Shown piece after piece: positions 23,001 through 31,559 of a DNA stretch of 64,000 bases; within the stretch, counting starts at the first letter, position 1, and each line of letters begins with the position of its first letter. Origin of the DNA: Ryuthela nishihirai (taxonomy: Eukaryota; Arthropoda; Arachnida; Araneae; Heptathelidae); the NCBI GenBank assembly GCA_038380435.1, contig JAWZYU010000034.1, positions 5,066,704 to 5,130,703 of the forward strand, in the 5' to 3' direction. The notes beneath the pieces were generated by a model that worked only from the letters and a program-made list of their open reading frames with translations, was not told the DNA's origin and made no database searches. The position numbers and the translations under genes are program-made.

Positions 23001-25793
23001 TGTCATCTTTCAAATTCCAGTATCTTCAGTACTTAAGCTGCCAATGCACCATAAAACCCCAAACAAACAAAAGTATCTTCAGTACCATAGTACAAGGTTG
23101 TAAAAAAAAAATACAAATAGATATTTGCAGTTTTTTTTAATTGTTTCTAATCAAATATTGAAAATAACATTTAAATCTATGATATATATATATATTATCT
23201 GTTGATTCCATCTGAAAAAATTATGATAAAGTTGAAAAATATTTTGAGTCTGCAGTGAGTGTATGTGCTTGTTCAATCACCGTTGTTCAATCATCAAGTA
23301 GTGATGATTTAGTTTATGCTTTCATTCTGCTATCCTGTACATAGATTATCAATCAGTTGCGATTTATGGGTTTATGTCCTAGTTCCCGCTTTAGCAGAAT
23401 TGTAATGCTTTCTAAACTTTTAATGTAAAGATTTTATTTTATTACTGCCAGAAATTGCATCATCTGGGAACTATGCACATTGGTTTTTGGTCAGTATTTT
23501 AGCAGACTTTTGATTTTAAAGACTTTTTTTCTATACTAATGCTTCTAAAATTATACTTTATTGCTTCTCAAGTGTATATTGCGATTATAAACAATAATTT
23601 GAAATAATCAAAAATGAAACCATTAGTGATAACTAATGGTAGATATCAGGAGAACCATAGGATTAACCAATTAGCCTCAAACATGATTTTTAAAAGGTAG
23701 GACTTATTTTAGCAATACTTTTAATTTACATTTAAATCAAATAAACTAATTAAGGTTAGGAAGTGATTTTTAGCTGAAATTTCTACCAAAATTTTAAAAT
23801 TAAACTTTTTGTAGCAGTTAAACTTTAAACGCTTTGAATTACATTTAATTTTTTCCATAGTTCTTTATCACTTTTCAATATATTTCGAAATTTTTATTTA
23901 AATTATATTGTTTTTGAAGCATTTTTTTATAATGCTGGTTTTTTTATGCTTAGAGTTTGTTGATTTCAAAAGTCTAAGCATATGCATTATGTGACTGAAA
24001 TATTTTAGAAAAAACTAAATAAATGAAAGATTTAAGCATTAATAGAAATATTATGAACTATTTATATTAAAATATTAAAATAATTTAGAAAAAAATGGGG
24101 GAAATGATTTTTATTTTTACTAAAGTTGAAAGGGAAAAATTATGGTAAAAACTAAATATATTTAACTTATCTTTTTTTTTTTTCCTTTGACTTTTTGTCA
24201 TTAATCACAATCAAATGCTCCATCTTTTGGTACATAACATGACATATTTCCATTCATTCATTACTTCAGAATGAGGTTCTAAAGCTGTTTATTTTATTTT
24301 CTCAAAACACTTTAAAATAAATCCAGCCAGCACAGTGAGTTCAGTTTCAGAAACAACACTGTAAGGGTTAATGCTTGTGTTGCAATGCTCATGAAGCAAT
24401 TTCACCAGAAATGCACTATCTTTTAGGTTCAGAGATATGGTTTCCATGAGTAAGAACTTCTTATATAGATTTTTGGGGTACTACCTTTTATTGCTTTTAT
24501 GCTATTCTTCTTGGAATGAATCTTACATACAATTGCACCATTTGGGCCATTTAGTGGTAATTTTTGTAACTCCTTTTATTGCATAATCATTCTCGGCATA
24601 ATTTGCAATTTGTATATCCCAAATATGAATGCATTCCATAGTTCTACAGTGGCTCTGGACTAGAAACTTTAATTATCGCCATCCTGTATTTATGCTAGAA
24701 ATTTGGGTGGTGGAGTGTGAGGATCAAGTGATATACACTGGCAGCAATAATGTGTCTCCTTACCCCTAAAAAGTGAGAAAAACCCAGCTTTTATGTTTTA
24801 AGAGGTATATGAAAAATTCTTTTTGTGTTGTATAAGTGCCTAATATTACTATTTGCATTTTCCCAATCATCCATTAGTTCAAATAGCCACTGTTAGAGAG
24901 GGCCTCTGAAAAAATGTTATTTAACTTACTATGTTTCTCATTTTAGTTAGAAATATTATTTTCTTAAGATTCTGATATATGATATATGACTATTCTTTGA
25001 TATATAACATGATCTGTTTTTGTTCATTAGTTATTTTGCAAAAACAGTTGACACTTTTTTTTGCTGAGTACAGTGAAAAAATACTTTGGCATCCTGATTT
25101 GTTTCAGTTTTCAGGCAGGTCACGGGAAAGGTTAAGTCTTGAAAGAAGTCGAACTATGCTTTAGCTTTTTTGTAGAAATAAGTGGTAGAAGTTAGCTACA
25201 ATCAATATTAGTTTTATAAAGTTATGTGTGCTGTATGTCTTCTAATACGAAAATAATGAAGTGGTTTTTAAAGAATATATTTACTTGAATTATCTGTAGT
25301 TTTTTTACCATGGACCTAAATAAAAGTAACAAAAAGAATATCCTTCATAATGCAGAGGACATTTTATTTTCAGTGTAATTTTAAAGTTGTCTTTTTAAGT
25401 GCGTTTAGTTTGTGTAGTTTTAAAATTGTCTTCTTGTTTCATTATAGTTTTAAAATTTATCATACATTATTTGTATATATGAAAGATTAAATATAGCAGC
25501 AAATTATAATAAATGAAACCATTAGATTATTTACCCTATACAAAAATATATAAAGCACATCAACATTTGCTGATACCTGTGTTGTACAGGTTGAAATTAA
25601 TTTATACTTCAAAATTTTCCATATAATTTGGGAATACAATCTTTTCTTTCTCTCTTAGAGACGACTTTTTCCAGAGAAAAATGCTCTGACATTAGAAGAA
25701 CTGCAGCATTTGTTAGATGCAGATGTGTTGGCTAAAACAACATCACATCAAAATGGTGTTAAGATTACGGCAGAATCAAGTGTTGATAGGTAG
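7909..25793 (+). CDS. CCDC32: CCDC32-like protein, complete three-exon gene
   Basis: Joining three exons (7909-8050, 14811-15001, 25659-25793) gives one open frame of 468 nt, 155 residues plus TAG. The splice phases (1, then 0) agree, and every junction has a GT donor and AG acceptor. Across the first junction the protein reads DSEAYLKKLETRLCQLKG, followed by a SKDML motif. This matches my recall of the conserved centre of vertebrate CCDC32 (DSEVYLASLE...RIKG...SKDML), and the last exon fits its C-terminal part (FPEKNALTLEELQHLL against QPDKVAVSTEEVQYLI). CCDC32 is a small cytosolic protein reported to help assemble the AP2 adaptor for clathrin-mediated endocytosis; human loss causes a developmental syndrome. 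At 155 residues it is shorter than the human protein (about 185). ATG 7909 is the first in-frame ATG after an upstream in-frame GTG. Non-coding 5' exons and the poly(A) site were not identified. Confidence 0.85.
8136..9930. mobile_element. MITE with 51-bp inverted repeats, split by a hAT element
   Basis: Arms 8136-8186 and 9880-9930 are inverted copies matching at 49 of 51 positions (TATTTTGCACTTTGGGTT at the outer end). Without the inserted hAT the element would be about 450 bp and non-coding. It begins 86 bp inside CCDC32 intron 1. Confidence 0.75.
8359..9692 (+). mobile_element. hAT transposon remnant (Charlie/ZBED type)
   Basis: The ends TAGCAGTTCCCAACC and GGTTGGGAACTGCTG are flanked by 8-bp duplications ATCTAGAG (8351-8358) and ATCTAAAG (9693-9700), the expected size for hAT. 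Near 9380 a + strand relic reads RLNVEPDLKVQVGTIEP, like the C-terminal dimerisation end of hAT transposases. Many stops; inactive. Confidence 0.75.
10160..11000 (-). pseudogene. Tc1-like transposase relic
   Basis: Reading from about 10730 down, VNEFDRGHIVRMREGS resembles the Tc1 N-terminal helix-turn-helix. Near 10300, VVFSDESGFCLFESNGR is the region of the first catalytic Asp. The rest of the DDE core is missing on this side. The outer end near 10990 carries GTTCTGATTTTCATGAACAC, shared with the fragment ending near 13855. Confidence 0.7.
11001..11450. other. No recognised feature
   Basis: Unclassified intronic sequence. A short motif ACTTTAGAG with upstream similarity occurs near 11395 and again near 11805 on the other side of the SINE, possibly a remnant of the target locus. 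Confidence 0.35.
11451..11755 (-). mobile_element. tRNA-derived SINE, family A (diverged)
   Basis: Begins GGTTGTTTTACTTCTGAGCA (the inverted tail) and ends with an inverted tRNA-like head (GACTGAGCCCCTTGAGGGG) and a G run of about 18. Confidence 0.75.
11825..12950 (+). mobile_element. Penelope-like element relic with RT and GIY-YIG motif
   Basis: Translated from about 11868, the RT reads GVVMGSPLAPYLTNFYLY, then YKSYTDDILCIF (catalytic YxDD), then, after a frame break, a FLGYQI segment. These are typical of Penelope RT (MGSPLSP, YVDDI). Around 12520-12600 another frame reads YKVGCKYKKPYIGEMGRTLE and TRIKEH, the Penelope GIY-YIG endonuclease signature. Several frameshifts and stops; inactive. 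Length after truncation is about 1.1 kb. Confidence 0.75.
13023..13235 (-). mobile_element. tRNA-derived SINE, family B
   Basis: On the - strand TGGCCGAGTGGTTAGTGCGC (A box region, like class II Ser/Leu tRNAs) is followed by GGGTTCGAGCCCC (B box), then the body and a tail ending CAAGCAGCTGCTTGAAGGGG. Confidence 0.8.
13400..13860 (+). pseudogene. Tc1-like transposase relic, C-terminal half
   Basis: Around 13480-13580 the + strand reads NARPHAATATVEYLRQNN, the region of the second catalytic Asp of Tc1 transposases, followed by the LLWPWN segment. The terminal repeat GTATTCTGATTTCCATGAAC lies near 13835. Stops in frame. Confidence 0.7.
14090..14312. mobile_element. 223-bp Tc1-type MITE
   Basis: Inverted repeats of about 85 bp, with ends CACTATATTGCAAAAAGTGT and the inverted equivalent, flanked by TA on both sides. 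The GCAAAAAGTGTCC core resembles known Tc1 termini. No coding capacity. Confidence 0.85.
14356..14732 (+). mobile_element. tRNA-derived SINE, family A (old copy)
   Basis: The head reads GTGGCATGGTTAGTTGATAG and CCCAGGTTCAAGTTC, followed by the body; the tail ends near AAAGCATTCTAACTC. It lies 80 bp upstream of CCDC32 exon 2. Confidence 0.75.
14811..15001 (+). CDS. CCDC32: CCDC32 coding exon 2
   Basis: This 191-nt exon encodes residues 48-111 and follows a TTTGCATTTAG acceptor. It holds the conserved helical core (LETRLCQLKG, SKDMLTILQKVREDHMNRL), likely a short coiled coil, followed by an acidic stretch ending SASYIE. The donor is GAG|GTAAAT at 15001/15002, phase 0. The frame stays open to 15256, but that tail reads as intron. 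Confidence 0.85.
15936..16403. repeat. Inverted repeat, 110-bp arms, 109/110 identical
   Basis: Arms 15936-16045 and 16294-16403 are inverted copies with one mismatch (16348 region, C for T). The loop is 248 bp. The arms carry a TAC-rich segment and a GATGAACCCAGGATTG inner end. No TA or other target duplication was recognised. It lies within CCDC32 intron 2. Confidence 0.9.
16718..18051. mobile_element. 1.3-kb element with ~122-bp inverted repeats
   Basis: The left arm 16718-16840 and right arm 17931-18051 are inverted copies with scattered mismatches (inner end GTAGTTCGGC, outer end ACTTTTTTATATTTAAACC). Inside is a partly duplicated ~200-bp stretch (16840-16960, 17065-17185, both with TTTTCTGAAAATRAATG). 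No transposase was seen, so it is a non-autonomous or foldback element. Confidence 0.75.
18300..18535. mobile_element. End of a TTAA-type (piggyBac-like) repeat
   Basis: Inverted from 18535, the end CCCTTCCAGTGTCCAGCCT abuts TTAA (18536-18539) and resembles CCCTTCCTACGCCCAGCCT at 61145. The other end was not found. Confidence 0.4.
18540..19309. other. Intronic sequence, no recognised feature
   Basis: AT-rich, unclassified. It contains the short palindrome CCTATCTTATAAGATAGG near 18659. Confidence 0.4.
19310..19960 (+). repeat. ~95-bp satellite array (locus 2), about 6-7 units
   Basis: Units repeat the order TTGT-TCTAATGGGATTATTTAG, TTCCGGGGCTTTTT, ATACTG, GGATCGGCGGTG, CATTGTTTA-GATAAT and TTTTTTAGGC with considerable decay. 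The same unit occurs at 725-895 and 1820-2140, 17 kb away. Confidence 0.7.
19979..20700 (+). mobile_element. LTR retrotransposon fragment: LTR, primer-binding site, short leader
   Basis: Starts TGTGATGCCCCCTC, a common opening of Gypsy-type LTRs. AATAAA lies at 20427-20432. A putative tRNA primer-binding site TGGCGCCCGACTCAG begins at 20619, directly after the LTR. The following leader ends at the Tc1 copy at 20717. No gag, pol or second LTR is present in the window. More GC-rich than its surroundings. Confidence 0.6.
20717..21920 (+). mobile_element. Tc1-like transposon, full length, inactive
   Basis: The ends CACTGAAGAGCGAAAACATT and, inverted, CACCAAAGAGCCAAAACATT are flanked by TA (20715-20716, 21921-21922). 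Broken frames give EFDKCQIVMTR near the N-terminus, KKIIWSDESCFLLHHVD around the first catalytic Asp, an FQQDN motif near 21588, and WPPNSPDIN with a frame break. A DD34E-type transposase of about 340 residues disrupted by several frameshifts. Confidence 0.85.
21923..22072. mobile_element. Palindromic MITE with internal 28-bp amplification
   Basis: The ends CACAGTCGTATCAGAATAAT and the inverted equivalent are flanked by TA. The centre carries GGTAGGTAGTGGTGGTMATA repeated three times at ~28-29 bp. It shares the TA at 21921-21922 with the neighbouring Tc1 element. Confidence 0.85.
22752..22830. mobile_element. 79-bp palindromic MITE
   Basis: TA, then CAGAGTCGTATCAGAATAAT, a short centre, and the inverted arm ending ATATGACTGTG, TA. 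Nearly the whole element is a hairpin. Same family as 21923-22072 and the half copy at 339-364. Confidence 0.85.
22835..25658. other. CCDC32 intron 2, mostly unclassified; two TTAA-type repeat ends
   Basis: AT-rich. Two repeat ends similar to those at 5653 and 18535 stop at TTAA: one ends at 24367 (GTAAGGG|TTAA), the other at about 25131 (GGGAAAGG|TTAA). A (TA)n tract is near 23182. No exon was recognised between the CCDC32 exons. Confidence 0.4.
25659..25793 (+). CDS. CCDC32: CCDC32 coding exon 3 (terminal)
   Basis: The acceptor has a strong polypyrimidine tract (TTTTCTTTCTCTCTTAG). Using the second AG two bases downstream would break the frame, so 25659 is preferred. The exon encodes 44 residues beginning RRLFPEKNALTLEELQHLL and ending SSVDR before TAG. 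The first half matches the conserved C-terminal helix of CCDC32; the remainder is unconserved and polar. Confidence 0.85.
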   Translation, partial: RRLFPEKNALTLEELQHLLDADVLAKTTSHQNGVKITAESSVDR

Positions 25794-26112
25794 TGTATTT
25801 ATCAAAATAGACAACTTTGAACATATCAATGTGCCGTAAATACCTACATGTTATTAAGTGATTATGCTTGAAATTGCATTTGTGTATTCAACTACTGCTT
25901 AAAATATGTTCTGTCATATAGTTTAATGTCATATACGCCTGTATAGTTATATACAGTTATTTGTAATTTGTGTAGATATGCAGAAAGTAAATCTAGATGT
26001 AAGAGAACTGTAGATTCAAAATGATGTATTGACAAATAATTTTCAGTCTTAGTCAAGACTGGCTGGTAACAAGATAGCAATGATAAGGAATGCTATAAAC
26101 ATAAATGGCAGA
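25794..26112. other. 3' flank of CCDC32
   Basis: Probable 3' UTR start. No unambiguous AATAAA is close to the stop codon; the first clear one on the + strand lies well downstream, so the transcript end is unknown. Confidence 0.3.
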
Positions 26113-26447
26113 AGATTGGATTGTTCTGAGTGGCACTTTTTTGAATGCTATTCAGCTAATTGGCCAGGTCATAAGGGGACCCACTGGACAGCTTTTAGGA
26201 GACAGATGGAAGTCAAGGCCAACCAGCTCTTCTTTAATGGGTATGGCCTATGGCTTTCCTGCACACAGAGCCATGGCTTAATATACCAAATGATGAGTAG
26301 TGGCCTTTCCAAGCCCATTGATGCCCCCTTTCTGACTGAGGGTAAGGTGGGGTTTAGTAGAGATAAATCTCAATACTAGCCCAGGTGGGACTCAAACCTG
26401 GTTACTACAGATTATAAGCCTAGCATGCTACCAACTGACAACCTTTT
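26113..26447 (-). mobile_element. tRNA-derived SINE, family A
   Basis: Inverted tail (TTGGATTGTTCTGAGTGGCA), body, then the inverted head with GGGACTCAAACCTGG (B box) and a CAACTGAC remnant of the A box. Confidence 0.8.
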
Positions 26448-26474
26448 CCCCAGTGGCAGAGGAAGAACAAGATA

Positions 26475-26575
26475 ATTAATCATAGATATGTGATCATAGA
26501 TATGTATTGAAATAGATATGTGATCATAGATATGTATGTAATAAGATAAGTAATCATAGATATGTATTAAAACAT
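26475..26575. repeat. Short tandem repeat, ATAGATATGT-based
   Basis: Repeats of AATCATAGATATGTATT and GATCATAGATATGT, about six degenerate units. Confidence 0.7.
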
Positions 26576-27044
26576 TTTGCAAGAATACTAAAAAATTAAT
26601 ACTAAGATGCTAAAAAAAAGTTGATTGGCATTCCAGTCTGTTTCATCATGCTATAGTTATATTGAGTGGGGCATGGGTATCAATCATAAAGCTTTCTTTT
26701 CATGCCGTACAGTATGCACTGCTTATTTGTATCACTTGTTAACCTGGGAGCCAGTGCACATTGATCTTTTTGGTACATCCACGTGTACATTTAATCACCA
26801 CAAATTAATTTTCCATAATCTGCTCATGTCTACTTACCTAGCTAGACTTGAATGTTTCTACTACGTGGGTTTGATATTGAACAAAGCATTTTGCTGTAGT
26901 GTTGTGAAAAATTATGAGTGGTTTAAAATCCCATAGCAAACTGGATAAAGTTAGTTATTTTTCAACAAATTTTCCTGTCTTTTTTTTTTCATTGCAGCTA
27001 GATATATTTTTACAGATTGACATTCATGATTTGATAGAATATGG

Positions 27045-27395
27045 CTTTAAAAGACATTGAGCAACCCATTTCCTTCGGGGGGATAGCCAAAGAAAATATG
27101 AGATCAATCCACCTCCTCCAAAAAATATCCAAATGAAATGTGAAAACAATCCACCTCCTTTGAAAAATATCCAAAGGAAATGCAATAGCAATCCACCTCT
27201 AAAAATATTCAAAGGGAATATGAGAGAATCCACCTACTTCGACGCTTACTGAAAGAGAATGTATAAAGCAACCTGTTCCCTTTGAAAAATATAAAATAAA
27301 TCTAAAAGCAATCCATCTCCTTCGTGAAAAAAAATATTAAAATGAGAAATAGGAGAACAAAACTTACCTCCTTCGAAGAGGCGGAGTCGAGAAAC
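27045..27395. repeat. Minisatellite of ~42-45 bp, about 7 units
   Basis: Each unit contains AATCCACCTCCTTTGAAAAA, TATCCAAAGGAAAT and an A-rich spacer. On the - strand the array is open for a short repeated peptide (WIFFKGGGLFSHF, WIFFGGGGLISYF), a by-product of the 42-bp period rather than a supported gene. Confidence 0.8.
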
Positions 27396-27700
27396 GACCT
27401 CTTCGTTGCTGCTATAGATGAAATTGCTATTGATGTAGGCTGAAATAGCATTGATCTGCCATCAGGGACCTGGAGAGTTAAAAAGTCATTCACAGGTAAA
27501 TATTTTATACCTTTGATTGTCTTTATCATTAAAATATACCTTTGAAGAAATAAAGCAAAAATTAATGTAAGATTAAAAATGACAAAAAAGTGCTAATTTC
27601 TTAGTACCTTTTATTACACTTTTTACTAAAATATAAAGCATATTTGTATATTCTTTGAAAAAATAAATTATGAAAGTATGAAAAAAAATAAATTGTTTAA

Positions 27701-28543
27701 CCTTTAATGTGCCAGCTTTGTAGAGCTGAATTCACTCTGATGGATGGGTTAATTTTGAGATGTTTTAAGGAGAAAAAAATAACTTTGAAACTTTATCCTG
27801 AAAATAACAAATAGATATAATTTGCCATGTCTTATACCAAAATAAAGAGTATTTAGTTGTAAATTTTTAGAAAATAAAATATTTGAGAAAAACAGCAAAC
27901 ATGTTAATTTTCATAGCATTTTTTTTTAACAATATGGTAAAAAGGAGTAATTTCGTTGGATTTGAACATCATTCAGAACTAGCTAATGAACAGAATATGA
28001 TAAGTAATATCTTAAAAGAAGGAGCATTTTATTATATATATATATAAATAGATTTTCTTAAAACATTTTAACAAACAGCAAAACGATTAAAAACCAGAAA
28101 TATGGGAAAAATTGCAATGCTTAGATAAAGCATTCTTACGAAATGAATGCAAATATCTTCCATTTAAAAGTATTCATTGTACCAGTTTCTTTTGAGATAA
28201 TGCAAAAATTGAAGAAAAGGTAGAATGGAAACAGTTCAGATAATATTCTGCATGAAACTTTAGTTTGGAAACGTTACCAGAAAGAAGAAAACAAAACTGC
28301 TCTGATGAAAATGAAGTTCTAAAAATGGCTGTTCAGCAGTGTAATTTTTTTTTTTCAACTGTATAGTATATCTAATAATCAGTCATCTATTTAGTATCAA
28401 ATTTAAATCTTAAATTTTAGGATTAATCTTAAACACGGACAATTTCTATAGGTAAAATAATGGAAACTTGGGCATATTCTCTTGAGTTCCCACCAAATAT
28501 GAGACAATTTGGCTCTGGGAACTAGTATCTTCGATGTTAAGGG
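27701..28543. mobile_element. TTAA-flanked repeat, piggyBac-like, 843 bp
   Basis: TTAA at 27697-27700 and 28544-28547. The ends CCTTTAATGTGCC and, inverted, CCCTTAACATCG match at most positions. No transposase frame. The middle (about 27895-28197) recurs inverted at 47697-47970. Confidence 0.45.
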
Positions 28544-29023
28544 TTAAATCAGAATCTTTTAAAGAGCAGTAGCTTTCAGTCAGAGGCAATTAGAAAACCA
28601 AATAACCCAGGTAACATCAAATGTTCAAAAACAATGTAAAGTGGTCAAAAACAGAGCACTTACTCTGGGGTTAATGATTGCTTTTGTCCTTGGCTTAGGT
28701 AGACAAGCTAACTTACTATTTGCATAAGAAAGGTGCCACTAATTTAATCAGATTTACTACCTGTTCAAAACATTTTTCAGCTGAAAATGAACAGAAAGCA
28801 CTGGTTAAAGAGAAAAATGGAGCAAACAAATTGCTTGTTATTTGTTCAAAAGAAAACTAAAAATACACAAAGGTATACTGTCTATGCAGAAGACTATAGG
28901 ATAAGAGAATGCATCTTTGGCTTCTTCCTAACCAGGAAAAAATGTATAATTTCATTCAGGATTGATGGATGTCAAAGATGACTTCATTCTCTACCACCTG
29001 TAAAAAATATGCAAGCCTATGAC

Positions 29024-29440
29024 CTTCTGATCAGGTTCATGTGACATACACGTGATTGTGTACTGCTGGAATAAGGTTCATTTCATTAAAAGGGGAAATC
29101 TTGACTGGTGGTTCAGCAGTCAGAACACTTGATGCATAATCAGATCATAAGTTACATCTCTCCAATATCAGGACAAGGGCAATTTTTCTGCTGAATTTTA
29201 GTGTGATGTTCCAGAGTGCTTTCCTCAAATTTCAAATGAATCAACATCCGATCTCTGTTTGTGATTACTAGTATACTTGGAATGTACTCTAACCACCTAT
29301 CTTCATTATCTTGTTTGGAAGCAGAAGTCACTGCCTTCATGTGAAACACATGTAATTGTGTACTGCTGTCAGAAGATTCATATTATTATTAGAGGAACTC
29401 TTGATTTTGGTGACTAGTAGCTCAGTGGATGCGAGTGCAT
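29024..29440 (+). repeat. Two ~306-bp-spaced copies of a tRNA-like repeat
   Basis: TTCATGTGACATACACGTGATTG (near 29036) and TTCATGTGAAACACATGTAATTG (near 29336) are each followed by TGTGTACTGCTG and about 60 bp later by tRNA-like GGTGGTTCAGCAG or AGTAGCTCAGTGG. Possibly a dimerised, decayed SINE-C relative. Confidence 0.45.
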
Positions 29441-29562
29441 AGCCACTAGGCCCAAGACATGTTTCAGAGAAACTAAATAAAATGACAGCTAATTATTATA
29501 ACTTCCTGGAAGTGTCACATAATTTGTTTACATTAGTTATGTATATACATTTGTAATGGAGT

Positions 29563-30015
29563 GGCTCAGTCAGTTGCACACCAGGCTCATAATATGCAAT
29601 TCCCAGGTTCATGTCCCACCTGGACCAGCGTTGAGATTTATCTCATTAAAACTCCCTGTCCTCAGTCAGTAGGGAACACTCATGGGCTTGGTAAGACAGC
29701 TGTCCATCAGATGGGATGTTAAGTCATGGTCGTGTGTGGGAGAGCATACCCTGTGCACACTAAAGAACATGCTGGATAGCCTTGATGGGAGGCTGCCATA
29801 TGTTCCCTAACAAGTGTCCAGTGGGTACCCCCCCCCCCCCCCCCAACATTCTCTGAGCCTTCCCTGCCCACAGTTAGTAGGAGACACCAATGGGCTTGGA
29901 AAGGCCACCATCCATTGGATGGGACGTTAATCCATGGCCCCTTGTGCAGAAGAGCCATACCCTTTGCACATTAAAGAACATGCTGGATGACCTTGACAGG
30001 AGGCTACCATCTGTC
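29563..30015 (+). mobile_element. SINE family A, one copy plus a second headless copy
   Basis: The first copy has GGAGTGGCTCAGTCAGTTGC and CCCAGGTTCATGTCCC. At about 29860 the sequence jumps back to mid-body (CAGTTAGTAGGAGACACC) and runs through the body again. A C run of about 17 bases lies near 29829. This is an internal duplication by recombination or replication slippage. Confidence 0.75.
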
Positions 30016-30676
30016 TCTGTGACAGATAATTGTTTCTCTTTAATTTACATGACTCTGAATTCTTCAGTCCACTAATTATGTGTATATTTAATTCTCAGAA
30101 TGTAAACAAATGTATCAAATTTAAAAAAAAGATATAATATATGTATATATGGCCACATTTTAAAAAGATATAATATTTTAAAAGATATAATATATATATA
30201 TAGGTATATATGGCCACATTTTAGGAGAAAGCCAAGTAGGCAGTTTCTTGATTAGTAACAAACTCATACCAAATTGTTTGCAATGTGTACAAATTACAAA
30301 ACAGTCAACTGTAATCTCAAAAAATTTAAAATCTCTGTGTAAACAATATTTTTCTTATTAAACAAGTTTATTAAATTTTTGAGTAATCAAAGGATATTTT
30401 ATGGAGAAGAAATATGGAAAAATATGTCAACCCCCATACACACTTTTCTGGAGAAAAAAAATTAGAACAATTTCCTGCATAGGTTTACTATTCTTTTAAA
30501 CACGTTTAGGAAATAACTTTAATGCAAAATTTCCGCCATGAAGTAATATTATTAATACTGTTCCATGGAATAAATGCTTGACTACACTAAAATTTACTTT
30601 TTTCACCAATCTTTTACCATTAGACTGAATTTCTTAATATCAAGGTAAGTAGACACTGTTTTGAAACTAAAATGAC

Positions 30677-30838
30677 TGGCCCACTGGAACAGCAGTTGGG
30701 AGGCTACTACCTGCCTCCTAACAACTGTTCCAGTGGGTCCCCTCCCCCAACCTCTGAGCCTTCAGGGTTCTTGTGAGCTGGCTATTTAGCCCATGGTGTG
30801 CAAAAAATTGCCTCTCACATGTAAAACAACCCAAAGCA
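30677..30838 (+). mobile_element. SINE family A, 3' part only
   Basis: Contains the family landmarks CCAGTGGGTCCCCTCCCCCA, TTTAGCCCATGGTGTGCAAA and the tail GTAAAACAACCCAA; the head is missing. Confidence 0.8.
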
Positions 30839-31146
30839 TGAGAACTTAGATCAAGTGAAAAGTTAGCTAAAACAGTTGCAGCTAGCTGTTACTAAAAATT
30901 ACTTGTATTAAATCGTATTTACATTATGGTTTTATCATGGGCTGTGGTGCATTTGACCAGAGCCACATAATTAGATGTATGGTGAAGCAGAAAATTTGAG
31001 AGTATGGCAAATGTACTTAATGAATTAGGTATATTGCAAATAAGAAAATTATTTTTCAGGTACTGAAATTTATAAGGAAGAATTTTAATGTACAAACTTT
31101 ACGAACTTTTGAAAGAAATATTCCACTCTCAAAATAATTTTTTATG

Positions 31147-31526
31147 CAGGGGCAGAGTGGACCAGGCTGGAGCATGCCAGGCACATAATCTACAGTTCCC
31201 AGGTTCAAGTCCTACCTGGGCCAGCATTCAGATTTGTCTCAACAAAACTCCCTGCCCTGCCCACTGTCAGTAGGGGACACCAATCGGCTTGGAAAGGCCA
31301 CCATCCATCGGAGGGGATATAAAGCAGTGGTTCCATGTGTGGGAGAGCCATACCTTGTGCATGTTAAAGAACACACTGGATGTCCTTGATGGGAGGCTAC
31401 CATCTCTCCCAACAGCTGTCCAATGAGTCCTATCCCCCAACCTTCTCTGAGCCTTAGGTCCTTGTAAACTGGCCATTTAGTATATTGTGGGCAAGAAATG
31501 TGCCACTCAGTAGTAAAGCAATCCAA
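31147..31526 (+). mobile_element. SINE family A; part of the inverted duplication
   Basis: tRNA-like head (CCCAGGTTCAAGTCC), body, and tail AGTAAAGCAATCCAAC. From 31257 onward it is an inverted near-identical copy of 40027-40300. Confidence 0.85.
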
Positions 31527-31559
31527 CCCTTTATATACATAAATGCATACGGAATCCTC

